From positions 10,186,175-10,250,174 of the forward strand of contig CM119264.1 of assembly GCA_051294375.1 (NCBI GenBank): DNA of 64,000 bases, in the 5' to 3' direction. Each line of letters opens with the position of its first letter. Position 1 is the stretch's first letter. Below are positions 24,796 through 36,606 of the stretch, in pieces. The DNA comes from Paraspadella gotoi (lineage: Eukaryota; Chaetognatha). Made by a program: the position numbers and the translations under genes. The notes under the pieces are model-generated. The model did no database searches. It worked only from the letters and a program-made list of their open reading frames with translations, and was not told where the DNA came from.

Positions 24796-27700
24796 TAATA
24801 ATATCAATTATAATTAAGACATCCTCGTTTCGAAACTGGTTTTTGGGTTGAGTTTCTCGTTTTGGTGAAAATTTGCTTTGTTGTTATTAACTTCAATGTT
24901 CATTGTTGAGCTCATTCCCGGTATGAATCGAGTAAGTTTGGTTTTGTTTGCTAAATAAGTTTTCTCAGCGCTTTGCCAGACCCTTCGCATAGGTTCCGAA
25001 TTGCTTTTTTCTCTGTTTCCTTTTGAAGAAACGTTTTGCCTCATCTCTTGCTTTTGCTATTGACCACATTTAACTCGTCCTTATTTGAATGTATTTCAGT
25101 CGTTTTTACTTCGGCACATGTCAACTTTTTTGCGAGAATCGTCGTTTTAAAGACGAGAGTATGACCATTGTCGTACAGTCCAAACTCTGATTTCACGAGC
25201 TTTTGGACCGTGTTTTACCTGCGTATTTCCTGCCTTTCTAATTTCTAGAGACTTTTGTCAAAGCTTCTCTTGGACGGGAGACGCGAACGTTAGTCTCCCG
25301 CAGCGCAAAAAGATAGAATTTTCTCGCCTGTTCTGGTCTCTTGCCTTTAACAACCAAATAATGTTCCTTTTTTTTCATATAACGTGCCATGCAGCATGCT
25401 GGCCATTTTTTTTACTACACTTGCTTTTTTTGACTAAGCTTTCCTTTCCTTGCCTTGTCTTCCTTTCTTTCCGAGACCCGGCGAGAGTTTTTCGCGACTG
25501 AATACTTCTTCGCCCGCGCTTTTAAATTTAATCGGCTTAACTTGAAAATCCTTACTTGAAATAAATTGCGTGATAAAAATGTAGCCGCGAGGCGAAAATT
25601 TCTTGAATTGAGACAGATGTTGGATGAACGACTCGCTAGCTTTTTAGAGTAGATATACAGTTTACCATAGCATTTGAACTAAAAAGTAATATGAGTTATT
25701 GAGTATGATTCGAAAACAATCGTCTTTTTAAAAACATATTTTTATCTTTACCTGGAACACAACTTGAAATACCATAAGGCATTGCGGGATTTCGCGGAAA
25801 ATATTGAAAAAGAAAAAAAAAAATCTGATGGATTGTCACATAGGAAGATAACACGATGTTCGCTATGATAAAATCCAGAAAGTTTCTCTTGCTCGTCAGA
25901 GGGAAAAAGGAAAGGGTGTGAAGAAAAAGCCCAAAGAAAATTCCGTTTTCCTTTATTGCTATTTTCTTTTCTTTTCCCATTTTTTTGATTAAGATCGTTT
26001 GTGTTGTGTTGATGGCGAGAAGGGGGAAACATTGATTGCAGCAACGACGGAACTCTTCCTCGTTCTCTTTCTCTTCTTCTCCTCTCTCTCTCTCTCCTCT
26101 CTCTCTCTCCTCTCTCTTTCCCTCTCCCGTTCGTCTCATTATTCCTGCTTTCTTTGTGAATTTTCTTTTCAGTTCTGTTTACATTTGTTTTAGTTTTTAT
26201 CGATCTTTTATTTTTATTTTTTATTTTTCTTCTGTGTTTCTTTCTTTATTTTTTATGTTTTAATTTTTTTTAATTTTTTTCTTTCCTTCTTTTTTTCTTA
26301 GTTCTTTCTTTCTTTCTTGCTTTCTTTTTCTTTTACTTTTCTTCCTTTCTCTTTCTCTCTTTTTTCTTTCTTTCTTTCTTTCTTCTTTCTTTCTTCTCTC
26401 TTTTCTTCTCTTATCTTTCTTTCTTTTTCTCTTTCTTCTCGTCTCTTTCTTTCTTTCTCTTACTTTTCTTTCTTTCTTTCTTTCCTTCTCTTTATTCTTT
26501 TTTTTTCATTCTTTTCTGTCTTTTATCTTTTTTTACTTTCTCACTATTGTGGTAACTTACTTTCTCTCCTTTCGTCATTTTTTTAATATTGATTGATATT
26601 CTTCTAACTACATGAACCGTTAAGACTCATCACCTTTAAAATATACCTCAATAATATATATATACCGTTCTTGCCAATTAAATCACGACCCACTTTGAAA
26701 CAGTCATCCCGCAATCGAGTTTTCGTCTCATTTGTGGATCCCAGATTTCGATCTTTCTTCCTTTCCATTTTCCTTTTTCTCTTTCGCCCCCTCGACATCT
26801 CACCTTCTGTCTGTTCCCTTATTTTTTCGGATTTCTTATCTTGGAGTTTAATTTGTCTTTAATAAAGACTTTATAAAGACTTTATATGTTAAAAAGAAGA
26901 AAACATTGTTCCGCATTAAAAATTAGTTGTTAACAGATTATCGGTCACATTAATCAAATCGTTTCAGCGTTAAAAGAAAGAGGGCAAAGATAAGGAAGAG
27001 ATGCTTTAATTTTTGAAAAAATAAAGATTTAAAAATAATAATTTACCTTAATACATTTCGGGCTAATACTTCACTAACATACAATAAAACTCTCTCCCTT
27101 CTCATATTAAGAAAAATTAAAAATGTTACCTTGTTTTACGATATTAACTAAACTGACTAATAATACAATATGAATTAAATTATTTAAATTTAAGTTTAAA
27201 TAATAATGTAACAGGGAAGAGGGATGTTTCCGGAAACAGACGGAGCACCTACCACAACCGTTAAATTATATAATAATTGATTATATAGCTACACGTAAAA
27301 CAGGATATTAAACCCCTTCATTACATCTAGAGAATAATCTAGTGGAAAAAAAAAGTTCTTTCAAGCTCCGACTGAAATATCTGGCTAAAAAAAAAACCAT
27401 ATCTCCTTAGCGACGAAAGGGAAAGAAAGATTTGGCGTCTTGTTTACATCAAGTTTCCTAAGAAGATGTGACTTTAATGATCCTCCGCTCCCTTATTTTC
27501 TCATTTTTTTTCTTGACTCATATTTCTTTCTTTCATTTCCTTTTCTCGTTTCGACTGTTTGCTCCTTCTGGTGTTTTTCATCCTCATCCTCCTTTATTCT
27601 CTCTCCTCTTTTTTCCCTTTTTTCTTTTACTTTCAAAAGATATTCTCAATCTCAGACTGACTTTCTTCTTTCCAGCTTTTCACCTACATTTTCTTTAAAT

Positions 27701-28619
27701 CCTAATTTTTACTATCTCTTGGTTTTTTTTGGGGGGTTTTTTTTTTCTATTTTTCTTTTCTCCTGTCCATTTGTTCCCACTGTCAGCCTTTTCTTTTTTC
27801 CCTATTTTTTTGCTATTTTCATCTCCCCACCTCCTTTCGCCTTTTTTTTTCTATTTTACTCTTTTTTTTCTTTTCCCCGTCATTTCTAATCCCGTCCTCC
27901 TTTTCCCTTTTTCCCTTCAGCCTCCATTTATTCCTCCTTTCCCCCCCCCTCACAGTTTTCGTTGACTTGTGTATTTGTCCCGGATTTTCCTTTGAAATTC
28001 AGAATCGTTTTGTGTGGAGCCAAGAAGGCCGTCGTCGTAGTCGTCGTCTTCGTCGTGGTCGACTCTGTCATAATCATCATTATCATCATCATCGTCATCA
28101 TCATCGTCATCATATCGTTATCGACAATGACGATTGGGCGTCCGGCGCGAATTCGGCCTCTTTTTTTAAGGAATGGTCGACTAATTCGAAACTGGGCTCG
28201 ATGAGGTTTTTTTCCTCTCTTCGTTTTCTTTTTTTTTTTTTTTTTCTTTTTTTTTGCTAAATGAAAAAAACAAAAATATACGATTTTGGTTTTCAAAAAA
28301 AAAAAGACTCGATGGGGATTTTTGCAATGTTTCTTCGCGTCGAAAGTCATTTTCAATCTCATTTCCTTACTCTCTCTCTCCTCATATCTCTTCACTCTTT
28401 CTTCTTATCTTTCTCTCATCTCTCTCTTCTTCTCTCTTCTTCTCTCCTTTTCGGCTTTTTTTCTCCACTCTCGTTTTTTATGTTGCCTTTCTTTTCGTTG
28501 AAAGTTGGCTTTCTAAATTGAGACCACTAGGACAACAAAAGGTGTGTATATATTGAATCCTGACCTTTGATTTTCTCCTCTTGCTCTCTTCTCTCTCTCT
28601 CTCTTCTCTTCTCTCCTTC

Positions 28620-28644
28620 NNNNNNNNNNNNNNNNNNNNNNNNN
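28620..28644. other. Assembly gap (25 N)
   Basis: Exactly 25 N inside a CT microsatellite. Confidence 0.99.
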
Positions 28645-29395
28645 TCTCTCTCTCTCTCTCTCTTTCTCACACCTCTTCTTCCTCAATCGGTTTTTTTGTC
28701 TCCGCTCCGCGTCAGAGGTTAGCGGAACCTGTCATACGTCACTTTTTCACTTCTCTGAAATAAATAGTAGATGCAAATATTGTTTTCCTGCAGAGGTGGC
28801 TCACTGGAATAATCTCGCATCAGGTTGTGTCTTGTGAATCGTGAACAGTTGCAGTTTACTATTTATTTTTGTATTTCATTTATTATTTCATTGTATCGTC
28901 CGAGTTCTAAAAGCGATGAAGCGATGAAGTCAAACATGAATCGGGTGCGGAAATGGATAATTGGAGCGACTTATAAAAATTTGCAAATTACTTGTTTCAC
29001 TACGTTATATTTGTATATTTTTTGAAGGTTTTATTATTTAATCGACGACGACGACGATAAGTTTCACTGATTCGTGATTCTCTCACTTAACATTGGGTCG
29101 GGCTTCTCTCGCCTGGCTCAGGTCAACAATTTCTCTTCGTCATTAATTATGTTTTCTTTTTCTTTTGTTACGGACACACGCAATTTCCTACTCTACAAAG
29201 TAAAATTAGAAAGACTCGAACGTTCGTCCTTGGATTGACGAAACCCCCTTCCCCCGCTCCCGCCACTTTGCTCTTCCGTCTTCCCCGACCCCAAACCCCT
29301 TCACCATCCGATTCCCTCCCAACTCCTTTTTCTCACTCTCCTCTTCAACCCCCACGACCCCTTCCCCTTATTCTCCCCCACCAATGGCATTGCAG

Positions 29396-29545
29396 GCATC
29401 CAACTGAGCGACGCGGGATCCTACAAATGTGGGAATCACTTCGTGGGCCACCTGGCCGTCGTGGGCACGCCCTCTTGCTCCCCGTCGCTCCCCTCGCTCG
29501 TCGAGAACGCCTCCTACATATTCTCGTGCTCCGTTCAGTCGCAAG
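29396..29545 (+). CDS. Ig gene, exon for end of Ig domain 1 and start of domain 2
   Basis: Bounded by ATGGCATTGCAG and TCGCAAG/GTGAGTGAG, phase 1 at both ends. It reads IQLSDAGSYKCGNHFVGHLA, the F strand of a V-type domain with DxGxYxC, then a linker. It ends with ENASYIFSCSVQSQ, the B strand of the next Ig domain, with an N-glycosylation site (NAS). It joins in phase to exon 31742. A frame-broken duplicate is at 22980-23131. Confidence 0.82.
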
Positions 29546-30129
29546 GTGAGTGAGAGATGCGGCGGGGTGTGTCGAAAGGCGGGAAAGTGTTGGCTCGTTC
29601 GACGACTCAATTTGCGATTTTCTGAGAAACGAAGAAATGTGCGATGTAGGTATTTAAAACTAAAGCATATGTAGTGTGGTGATCTTTTAAGAAAGATTTG
29701 GTTTGATTGTGAAGTGTTCACTTGGTGGGATGCTTGGTGCAGATCATGTGACCAAGAGGTTGATCAGCATCTTCTGATTGGTATAGACCCGAACAAAATA
29801 CTAAGTTTGTCTGGCAATAACTAAAATACTGTCTGGGGTGACTTGACTGGCAAAGTTCTGTCGAGGTTCGAAGGAAGCTCCTCCGATGGTTGTTGCGGGA
29901 CGAGTCTCGGTTATGTTATGGTACTGTCACGACAACCTTCTTTATTCTGTTTCAAAGAGAAACCTAGCATGTGTCAAATAAAAAATCTTGATCCACTCGC
30001 CGATCATAAAATTGCCCTGCGCTTTTTACTTTTTAGCGGCTCTTTTTAGAGTTTTACCGTCTACGCCTCCAATTTGACGATTTTAACGTCTCGGGCACCG
30101 AAAAAGCTCTCTGTCTCCTTTCCCTCTCT

Positions 30130-30165
30130 CCCCCCCCCCCCTCTCTCTCTCTCCTCTCTCCCTCT

Positions 30166-30218
<53 letters not shown>

Positions 30219-30241
30219 TCTCTCTCTCTTCTCTCTTTTCC
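30130..30241. repeat. C run and (CT)n microsatellite
   Basis: A C homopolymer at 30131-30141 followed by interrupted CT units. Confidence 0.9.
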
Positions 30242-30743
30242 CTTTACGATTTCGCGGACATCGTTACCTTCAAAAGCCCCGCCGCGGCCCAAGTGTCAAA
30301 AAGGTTGAGTTATGAGATTCGTTTCGTCGAATAAAATGTCGTCTTCGAGAAGGAGAAAACCCGAGGGGTATATCACCTCGCTGCTCCGTTGTAAATAAAC
30401 AATAAACATTAGTTAGGAATATCATCACAATGAATTATTTACGTTTGTCAATCAATAAGAAAATAAAATTAACATGATTCTTTTCTTTCTTGTATCAAAG
30501 AAAATCAAAAGAAAACAGTACAAAATCGAAAGATAGTACACAAAAAGAGCGTCTTAAAATTTTGTACATTGAGATATAAAAAGCAATAGTATCTCGCTGA
30601 ATATATGTGATTCGTTCCAGTAAAAAAAAATTTGATCTTGAGCCAAAAAAAAAAACACTAAATAAATAAAACGTTCGCAAAGCCTTTTAATTTCACTCGA
30701 CATTTATTTTTATACCTTTTCGGTCGCGCAGTTGATCTCCTAG

Positions 30744-30745
<2 letters not shown>

Positions 30746-30824
<79 letters not shown>
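30746..30824. repeat. (CT)n microsatellite
   Basis: About 39 uninterrupted CT units. Confidence 0.95.
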
Positions 30825-30827
<3 letters not shown>

Positions 30828-31682
30828 AGGACACGCACGCGCATTTTGAGGCCGCGTTCAGGCGACAGGCGGCGCGCGTGGGAGGAGATTTTCCGTTCAG
30901 GCGCGACCCATCGCTGCTCCTAGGGTTGTTTCCCTATTTTATAGCCGCCAATTTCGTGGCTTATAACTCGTGATAGGAAAGGACGACGACGTCGCTCGAT
31001 GATGCTGTGGATTTTCATGTCGATGTTGATGTTGATGTTTTCACGAAAGCAACCTTGATACCGAAAAATGTTTTACTTGGAAAATGAACGTCATAGCGAT
31101 CGACAAATCTGCGTTAAGTTAACAAGTATTGAACCCCAGACTTTGATAATCACCGAAGAACAGCAAGAAGCAAGGGAAGTAAGTTGCGGAAGTAAAATTT
31201 GTAAATAAATATACTGTAATACTAAGTGAAGATTTTAAAAATATGGTGATAGTTATTTAAAAATAAAATTGTACGAATTGTTGTTAGGTAGGATTTTGGG
31301 TAGGATTTTGTTAAAGATTGACTCATATGTAGAATTTTTATGCGCAAGTTTCACTAAGTATAATTGTATATGTTAAATGTCAATTTCATTAACTTTGTTT
31401 TTTTTTTGTTTTTTTGAAGCTCATGTATGTACTGAATCAACCTTGTTGAATTCGAAATAAAACTCATATTAATCTCTAATAAGCAAATTCACAAGCAACA
31501 AACAACCACAAATAAATCTTAATTTTTAAAAATTCGATCGAAACTTGTTTCCCTTTCCTCCCAAAGGAAAAAAAATGGAATGGGTCAACCGTTTCTCTAA
31601 TATAAAGGAATGAAAGGAAGAGAGGATTAAAGGTTCCCTGGGCACCGATCTCTTTTCACAACAACAAAAAACCTTTTCCTTT

Positions 31683-31684
<2 letters not shown>

Positions 31685-31728
<44 letters not shown>
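31685..31728. repeat. (CT)n microsatellite acting as a polypyrimidine tract
   Basis: CT units that continue through TTTCTTCCTCTCCGCTAG into the Ig exon at 31742. Confidence 0.93.
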
Positions 31729-31729
<1 letters not shown>

Positions 31730-31741
31730 CCTCTCCGCTAG

Positions 31742-31850
31742 GTGGACCCCCGCCATCAATGATTTGGTCCATCGGGAACAAAACTGTGACGACAGGGAAT
31801 TTCTCTCACGAAAATCACGTGACTCGCGGAATTCTAGTTTTCACGCCCAG
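31742..31850 (+). CDS. Ig gene, exon for middle of Ig domain 2
   Basis: Bounded by CTCCGCTAG and ACGCCCAG/GTGAGG. Joined in phase 1 to the preceding exon it reads GGPPPSMIWSIGNKTVTTGN, with the C-strand Trp 14 residues after the B-strand Cys. It continues to the E strand RGILVFTPR, of the type seen just before the F strand in nephrin/Irre- and Side-like Ig domains. It contains N-glycosylation sites NKT and NFS. It ends in phase 2, and the F-strand exon expected next falls in or beside the N gaps. Confidence 0.8.
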
Positions 31851-31933
31851 GTGAGGCTGAAGGGTGAAAGAGGTTTACGCTGTGGCGAGTGAATTAAAAG
31901 ATTAAAGAGTGAAATTGAAGAGAAAAGATGAAA

Positions 31934-32327
31934 NNNNNNNNNNNNNNNNNNNNNNNNNNNNNNNNNNNNNNNNNNNNNNNNNNNNNNNNNNNNNNNNNNN
32001 NNNNNNNNNNNNNNNNNNNNNNNNNNNNNNNNNNNNNNNNNNNNNNNNNNNNNNNNNNNNNNNNNNNNNNNNNNNNNNNNNNNNNNNNNNNNNNNNNNNN
32101 NNNNNNNNNNNNNNNNNNNNNNNNNNNNNNNNNNNNNNNNNNNNNNNNNNNNNNNNNNNNNNNNNNNNNNNNNNNNNNNNNNNNNNNNNNNNNNNNNNNN
32201 NNNNNNNNNNNNNNNNNNNNNNNNNNNNNNNNNNNNNNNNNNNNNNNNNNNNNNNNNNNNNNNNNNNNNNNNNNNNNNNNNNNNNNNNNNNNNNNNNNNN
32301 NNNNNNNNNNNNNNNNNNNNNNNNNNN
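31934..32327. other. Assembly gap (394 N)
   Basis: Undetermined bases within the Ig gene. Confidence 0.99.
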
Positions 32328-32547
32328 CACATTCCCCACAACTTTCCATTTCCCAGTCTATCCTGCTTCCCTTCCATCTGCCTCCACGATGTGAACACTC
32401 CAGTCACTCCACACTTCTACGACTTTCAATCTCTTTTACTCTCCCTCTGACCCTCTTCTTCACCTCCCTCGCTGATTGTATCACTCTACATCACTTCTCC
32501 TCCACCCTCTCCATCGCCTCCTCCCACTACATCACCCTTCCCTCGAA
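32328..32547. other. Short island between gaps, pyrimidine-rich
   Basis: CATCACT/CTCC-rich sequence with repeated ACTACATCACC-like phrases shared with 32739-32805. It looks like a minisatellite and no gene is seen. Confidence 0.45.
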
Positions 32548-32738
32548 NNNNNNNNNNNNNNNNNNNNNNNNNNNNNNNNNNNNNNNNNNNNNNNNNNNNN
32601 NNNNNNNNNNNNNNNNNNNNNNNNNNNNNNNNNNNNNNNNNNNNNNNNNNNNNNNNNNNNNNNNNNNNNNNNNNNNNNNNNNNNNNNNNNNNNNNNNNNN
32701 NNNNNNNNNNNNNNNNNNNNNNNNNNNNNNNNNNNNNN
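32548..32738. other. Assembly gap (191 N)
   Basis: Undetermined bases inside the CACTACATCACC-like repeat island. Confidence 0.99.
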
Positions 32739-33365
32739 CCCCGCCAACTACAACACCCTTTCCCCGCCCACTACATCGCCCCTACCCCGCTCACTACATC
32801 ACCATCGCGGCGAAATCGAACTTCCTCCGTCAATTTCTGTTTTTACGATCGCTCCATATAATTCCCATTTAATCCTGCGAGTGAGTCGCGAAATATCGCG
32901 ACCTCTGTGGAGAAGGGGATGAAGAGAGGGTCGGGGGAGAAGTCAGGAGAAAGAGATTAGGAATAAGGGAGAGCTAGGGAAAGAAAGCACCCTAGGGGCC
33001 GGGGAGCCGTGGGTTATGGTGGAAATTGTGGAGAAAGTAGGTGTACGAAAAGTAAGGAAGGAAGGTGAGTAAAGGTGAGGAGATAAAAAATATGGTGATA
33101 AATAAAAGGAAGCAAAAAAAAATATTTGTCAACTAACACACTTTCTTTCGGCCATTTTCTTTTTTTTTTTTGACAATATTTTATAGAACGAGCTTTTAGC
33201 GATCGCCGAAAAGACGCATTTATTTTTATAATTTATTTCGTCTCAAGAAAAACAAAAAAAATAGCATTAGAACTTATGTGTGGAATTTTGACTCGAAGTA
33301 AAGGATACATAAATTCGAGAAAATATCGTTAGTTCTGTAGCTTTTACAATTTAGAAGCAGAACAC

Positions 33366-33470
33366 NNNNNNNNNNNNNNNNNNNNNNNNNNNNNNNNNNN
33401 NNNNNNNNNNNNNNNNNNNNNNNNNNNNNNNNNNNNNNNNNNNNNNNNNNNNNNNNNNNNNNNNNNNNNN
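33366..33470. other. Assembly gap (105 N) followed by an 11-G run
   Basis: Undetermined bases. The gap edge carries GGGGGGGGGGG, which may be a sequencing artefact. Confidence 0.97.
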
Positions 33471-34017
33471 GGGGGGGGGGGCGCGTTCTCCCTCGAAATA
33501 AAAAAAAGGTTTCGTATGCCGTTCGAGTTATCGCTCCCATTTCCTTCTTTGATTGTTTTCGCCCTTTTGTTTTTGTTTGGTTCTTTTTGTCACATTTGCT
33601 CCACGTCGATCGTTTCTCACAAAATGGGTTCGATCACAAACTCACGCTTCCCTTTCATGAATCAAATTGCGAAGCCTAAGTCTGGAATGTTTTCGTTTTA
33701 AAATTTAATCAGCGGATAAATCAACGGATAAATCAACGTTCCGAAGTTTATAATTAACAATAACTAATAAATCGTGACAAGACTTTTTAAATTTGTTAAC
33801 AATATTTAAGGACTTTTATAATCGCCTAATATTTTAGGTGAAATAAAAAGGAACCGCAAAAAAAAAAATACAAAAAAAAACAACCAGGAAATAGAGAAAG
33901 AAAAACGACGTTAAACGTCAATACTTAAAAAGAAAAGGAAAAAAAAGAAAGAACTCGTTCAGGCTTCGGTAATGGAACGTCTCCTTAAATAATTCCTCGT
34001 CTTCAATTCCGTTCTTT

Positions 34018-34267
34018 NNNNNNNNNNNNNNNNNNNNNNNNNNNNNNNNNNNNNNNNNNNNNNNNNNNNNNNNNNNNNNNNNNNNNNNNNNNNNNNNNNN
34101 NNNNNNNNNNNNNNNNNNNNNNNNNNNNNNNNNNNNNNNNNNNNNNNNNNNNNNNNNNNNNNNNNNNNNNNNNNNNNNNNNNNNNNNNNNNNNNNNNNNN
34201 NNNNNNNNNNNNNNNNNNNNNNNNNNNNNNNNNNNNNNNNNNNNNNNNNNNNNNNNNNNNNNNNNNN
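34018..34267. other. Assembly gap (250 N), probably hiding part of an Ig exon
   Basis: The first bases after the gap read HGVAVMCHALHPWG in the Ig frame, an F-strand-like pattern, so the gap probably holds the start of that exon. Confidence 0.97.
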
Positions 34268-34653
34268 CACGGAGTCGCCGTCATGTGCCACGCCCTGCAT
34301 CCCTGGGGAGTCGACGCCGGCCGCTCGGGGGACCTCGGTGGGCGTGGCACCGGCGCCTCGACGCCGCTCGAGGACGCCGTTCGCTCGGGCGCCCACCTCC
34401 GGCCTTCGCTTCACCCGCGTCCACGCCACCATTCCGGTCACCTCAGCCCCACTCACCCCATCTACGGCCCCAACCCGTCGACGCGTCGTCTCGTTTTTCC
34501 TTCGCCGCCGCCGCAGTCGCTGTCGTCGTCTCCGCGCGCTATGCCCCTCGTTTCTCGTTACCTACCCTCGCCGGCCACTCCGCAGCCGGCCCTCTTCCGC
34601 CCTGCGCGCCCCCGCCCACGCCATCCGCCCACCACCTCTTGCGGGATCCCCAG
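34268..34653 (+). CDS. Ig gene, probable F-strand sequence of domain 2 (partial, boundaries unclear)
   Basis: From the gap edge the frame shared with exon 34654 stays open. It begins HGVAVMCHALHPWG, which fits the xGxxxxCxAxHP F strand expected after the RGILVFTPR E strand of exon 31742. The following ~110 codons are Pro/Arg/Ser-rich. They may be intron read through because of high GC content, or a Pro-rich linker. No donor in the right phase is obvious, so only the first ~15 codons are supported. Confidence 0.4.
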
Positions 34654-34780
34654 TCTCGAAGTCCTCTACCCACCGAAGCTTCTTTGCCCGGACCCGCAAT
34701 TCGCCAGGGAGGGGGCTGCCGCTCACGAGGTCGTCTGCAGCGTCGTCGCCAATCCTCCCGTCAGGATACACGATCTTCAA
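34654..34780 (+). CDS. Ig gene, exon for start of Ig domain 3
   Basis: Acceptor GGGATCCCCAG, donor CTTCAA/GTGAGA. The frame reads LEVLYPPKLLCPDPQFAREG and then HEVVCSVVANPPVRIHDLQ. This is the classic Ig opening (V-x-YPP, then EG, then the B-strand Cys followed by ANP). It ends in phase 0 and joins to exon 40158, which begins with the C-strand Trp (WRYND), 15 residues after the Cys. The acceptor phase (2) equals the donor phase of exon 31742, so a symmetric exon lying in the gap would keep the frame. Confidence 0.75.
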
Positions 34781-34792
34781 GTGAGAAGGGAG

Positions 34793-35003
34793 NNNNNNNN
34801 NNNNNNNNNNNNNNNNNNNNNNNNNNNNNNNNNNNNNNNNNNNNNNNNNNNNNNNNNNNNNNNNNNNNNNNNNNNNNNNNNNNNNNNNNNNNNNNNNNNN
34901 NNNNNNNNNNNNNNNNNNNNNNNNNNNNNNNNNNNNNNNNNNNNNNNNNNNNNNNNNNNNNNNNNNNNNNNNNNNNNNNNNNNNNNNNNNNNNNNNNNNN
35001 NNN
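34793..35003. other. Assembly gap (211 N)
   Basis: Undetermined bases starting 12 bases after the donor of exon 34654-34780. Confidence 0.99.
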
Positions 35004-35324
35004 AAAAAAAGATAAAAGAATAACATCAGAAAGAAGGAAGAATAAAATAAACATAGAAATACAACATAAAAAAGAAAGCTATCAACAAAATAAAAAAAAA
35101 TCTAAAATAAAAAGAAATTGAAATAGAAGTAGGAAAGGAACTGGGTGAAGATCGAGTTTTCGCGCGAGTCCACGAATATTTTATATCTCGGTTTTTTTTT
35201 TTTTATTTCGAAGCGAATTTCATTCCCGCGGTTTTCTTCAATCTTCATGCAAACTCATTCTCGGCAAAATCGTCCGCAGCTGACGCCTCAAAGATTCGTT
35301 GGTCTTTTTTGTCGTCGGCCTCTC

Positions 35325-35669
35325 NNNNNNNNNNNNNNNNNNNNNNNNNNNNNNNNNNNNNNNNNNNNNNNNNNNNNNNNNNNNNNNNNNNNNNNNNNNN
35401 NNNNNNNNNNNNNNNNNNNNNNNNNNNNNNNNNNNNNNNNNNNNNNNNNNNNNNNNNNNNNNNNNNNNNNNNNNNNNNNNNNNNNNNNNNNNNNNNNNNN
35501 NNNNNNNNNNNNNNNNNNNNNNNNNNNNNNNNNNNNNNNNNNNNNNNNNNNNNNNNNNNNNNNNNNNNNNNNNNNNNNNNNNNNNNNNNNNNNNNNNNNN
35601 NNNNNNNNNNNNNNNNNNNNNNNNNNNNNNNNNNNNNNNNNNNNNNNNNNNNNNNNNNNNNNNNNNNNN
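35325..35669. other. Assembly gap (345 N)
   Basis: Undetermined bases within the long Ig intron. Confidence 0.99.
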
Positions 35670-35819
35670 TTTTTTTTTTGAGCTTTTATTGCCATTCGCT
35701 GTTGGCATAAAACTAAAAGTGGTTTTCATTAACGTCGAGAACCACAAATAAATCGTATATAGGGCGCCTTCTGTCTTCGCTGCTCTCATCCTCGCTTCAT
35801 CCCACTCCATCAAGCTCCA

Positions 35820-35970
35820 NNNNNNNNNNNNNNNNNNNNNNNNNNNNNNNNNNNNNNNNNNNNNNNNNNNNNNNNNNNNNNNNNNNNNNNNNNNNNNNNN
35901 NNNNNNNNNNNNNNNNNNNNNNNNNNNNNNNNNNNNNNNNNNNNNNNNNNNNNNNNNNNNNNNNNNNNNN
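35820..35970. other. Assembly gap (151 N)
   Basis: Undetermined bases within the long Ig intron. Confidence 0.99.
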
Positions 35971-36397
35971 CGTTCGACGAAGCAAGTCACCTGGCGCCCA
36001 AAGTTTCCGGCGTCCACACACGGCGCCCGTCGACTTCTTTTAATCTGTTCCTTTTATAGCGCCGTTTCCGTCCAAAATTGACGCCGAATGGGCGCGTCGT
36101 GCTGCGTTTTCGGCGAGCGGCGCCTACGCGACTTTCGGTCCGGCTTAAATTGTCGAGTATATCGTGGTCGTCCATCTCTTTTTCTCCGTCGTAATCGTCT
36201 CATGTCGTCTCTTCATTTATCTGCACTCCCTCATCATCAGCTGCCTATTCCTCCTCTTCCTCCTCCTCCTCCTCCCCTTCCTCCTCCCCGTCGAGAATAA
36301 CTTCCGCTTCCGTCTCCTTCGATTGACGTCCTCTTTATGGATCGCTTCCTGGTTTTATCGATGGTTTTCGCGACTTTTTTAGCCTCATCATTTCGTC

Positions 36398-36606
36398 NNN
36401 NNNNNNNNNNNNNNNNNNNNNNNNNNNNNNNNNNNNNNNNNNNNNNNNNNNNNNNNNNNNNNNNNNNNNNNNNNNNNNNNNNNNNNNNNNNNNNNNNNNN
36501 NNNNNNNNNNNNNNNNNNNNNNNNNNNNNNNNNNNNNNNNNNNNNNNNNNNNNNNNNNNNNNNNNNNNNNNNNNNNNNNNNNNNNNNNNNNNNNNNNNNN
36601 NNNNNN
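36398..36606. other. Assembly gap (209 N)
   Basis: Undetermined bases, with GTC-triplet DNA at its right edge. Confidence 0.99.

Larger units (their letters stand above)
23602..29838. repeat. Copy 2 of the ~6.2 kb direct duplication
   Basis: Collinear with about 17190-23425. Its first part (about 23602-28619) is littered with single-base indels relative to copy 1, and GAC runs and microsatellites are scrambled. After the 25-N gap at 28620-28644 it carries the intact Ig exon. About 80 bases present in copy 1 near 22665-22780 are missing or replaced here near 29165-29200. Confidence 0.85.
29546..31684. other. Intron sequence, no exon seen
   Basis: Intron between Ig exons 29396 and 31742. Contains CT arrays and AT-rich DNA. 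A short GC-rich segment at 30830-30930 has acceptor-like CAGs but no supported exon. Confidence 0.55.
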
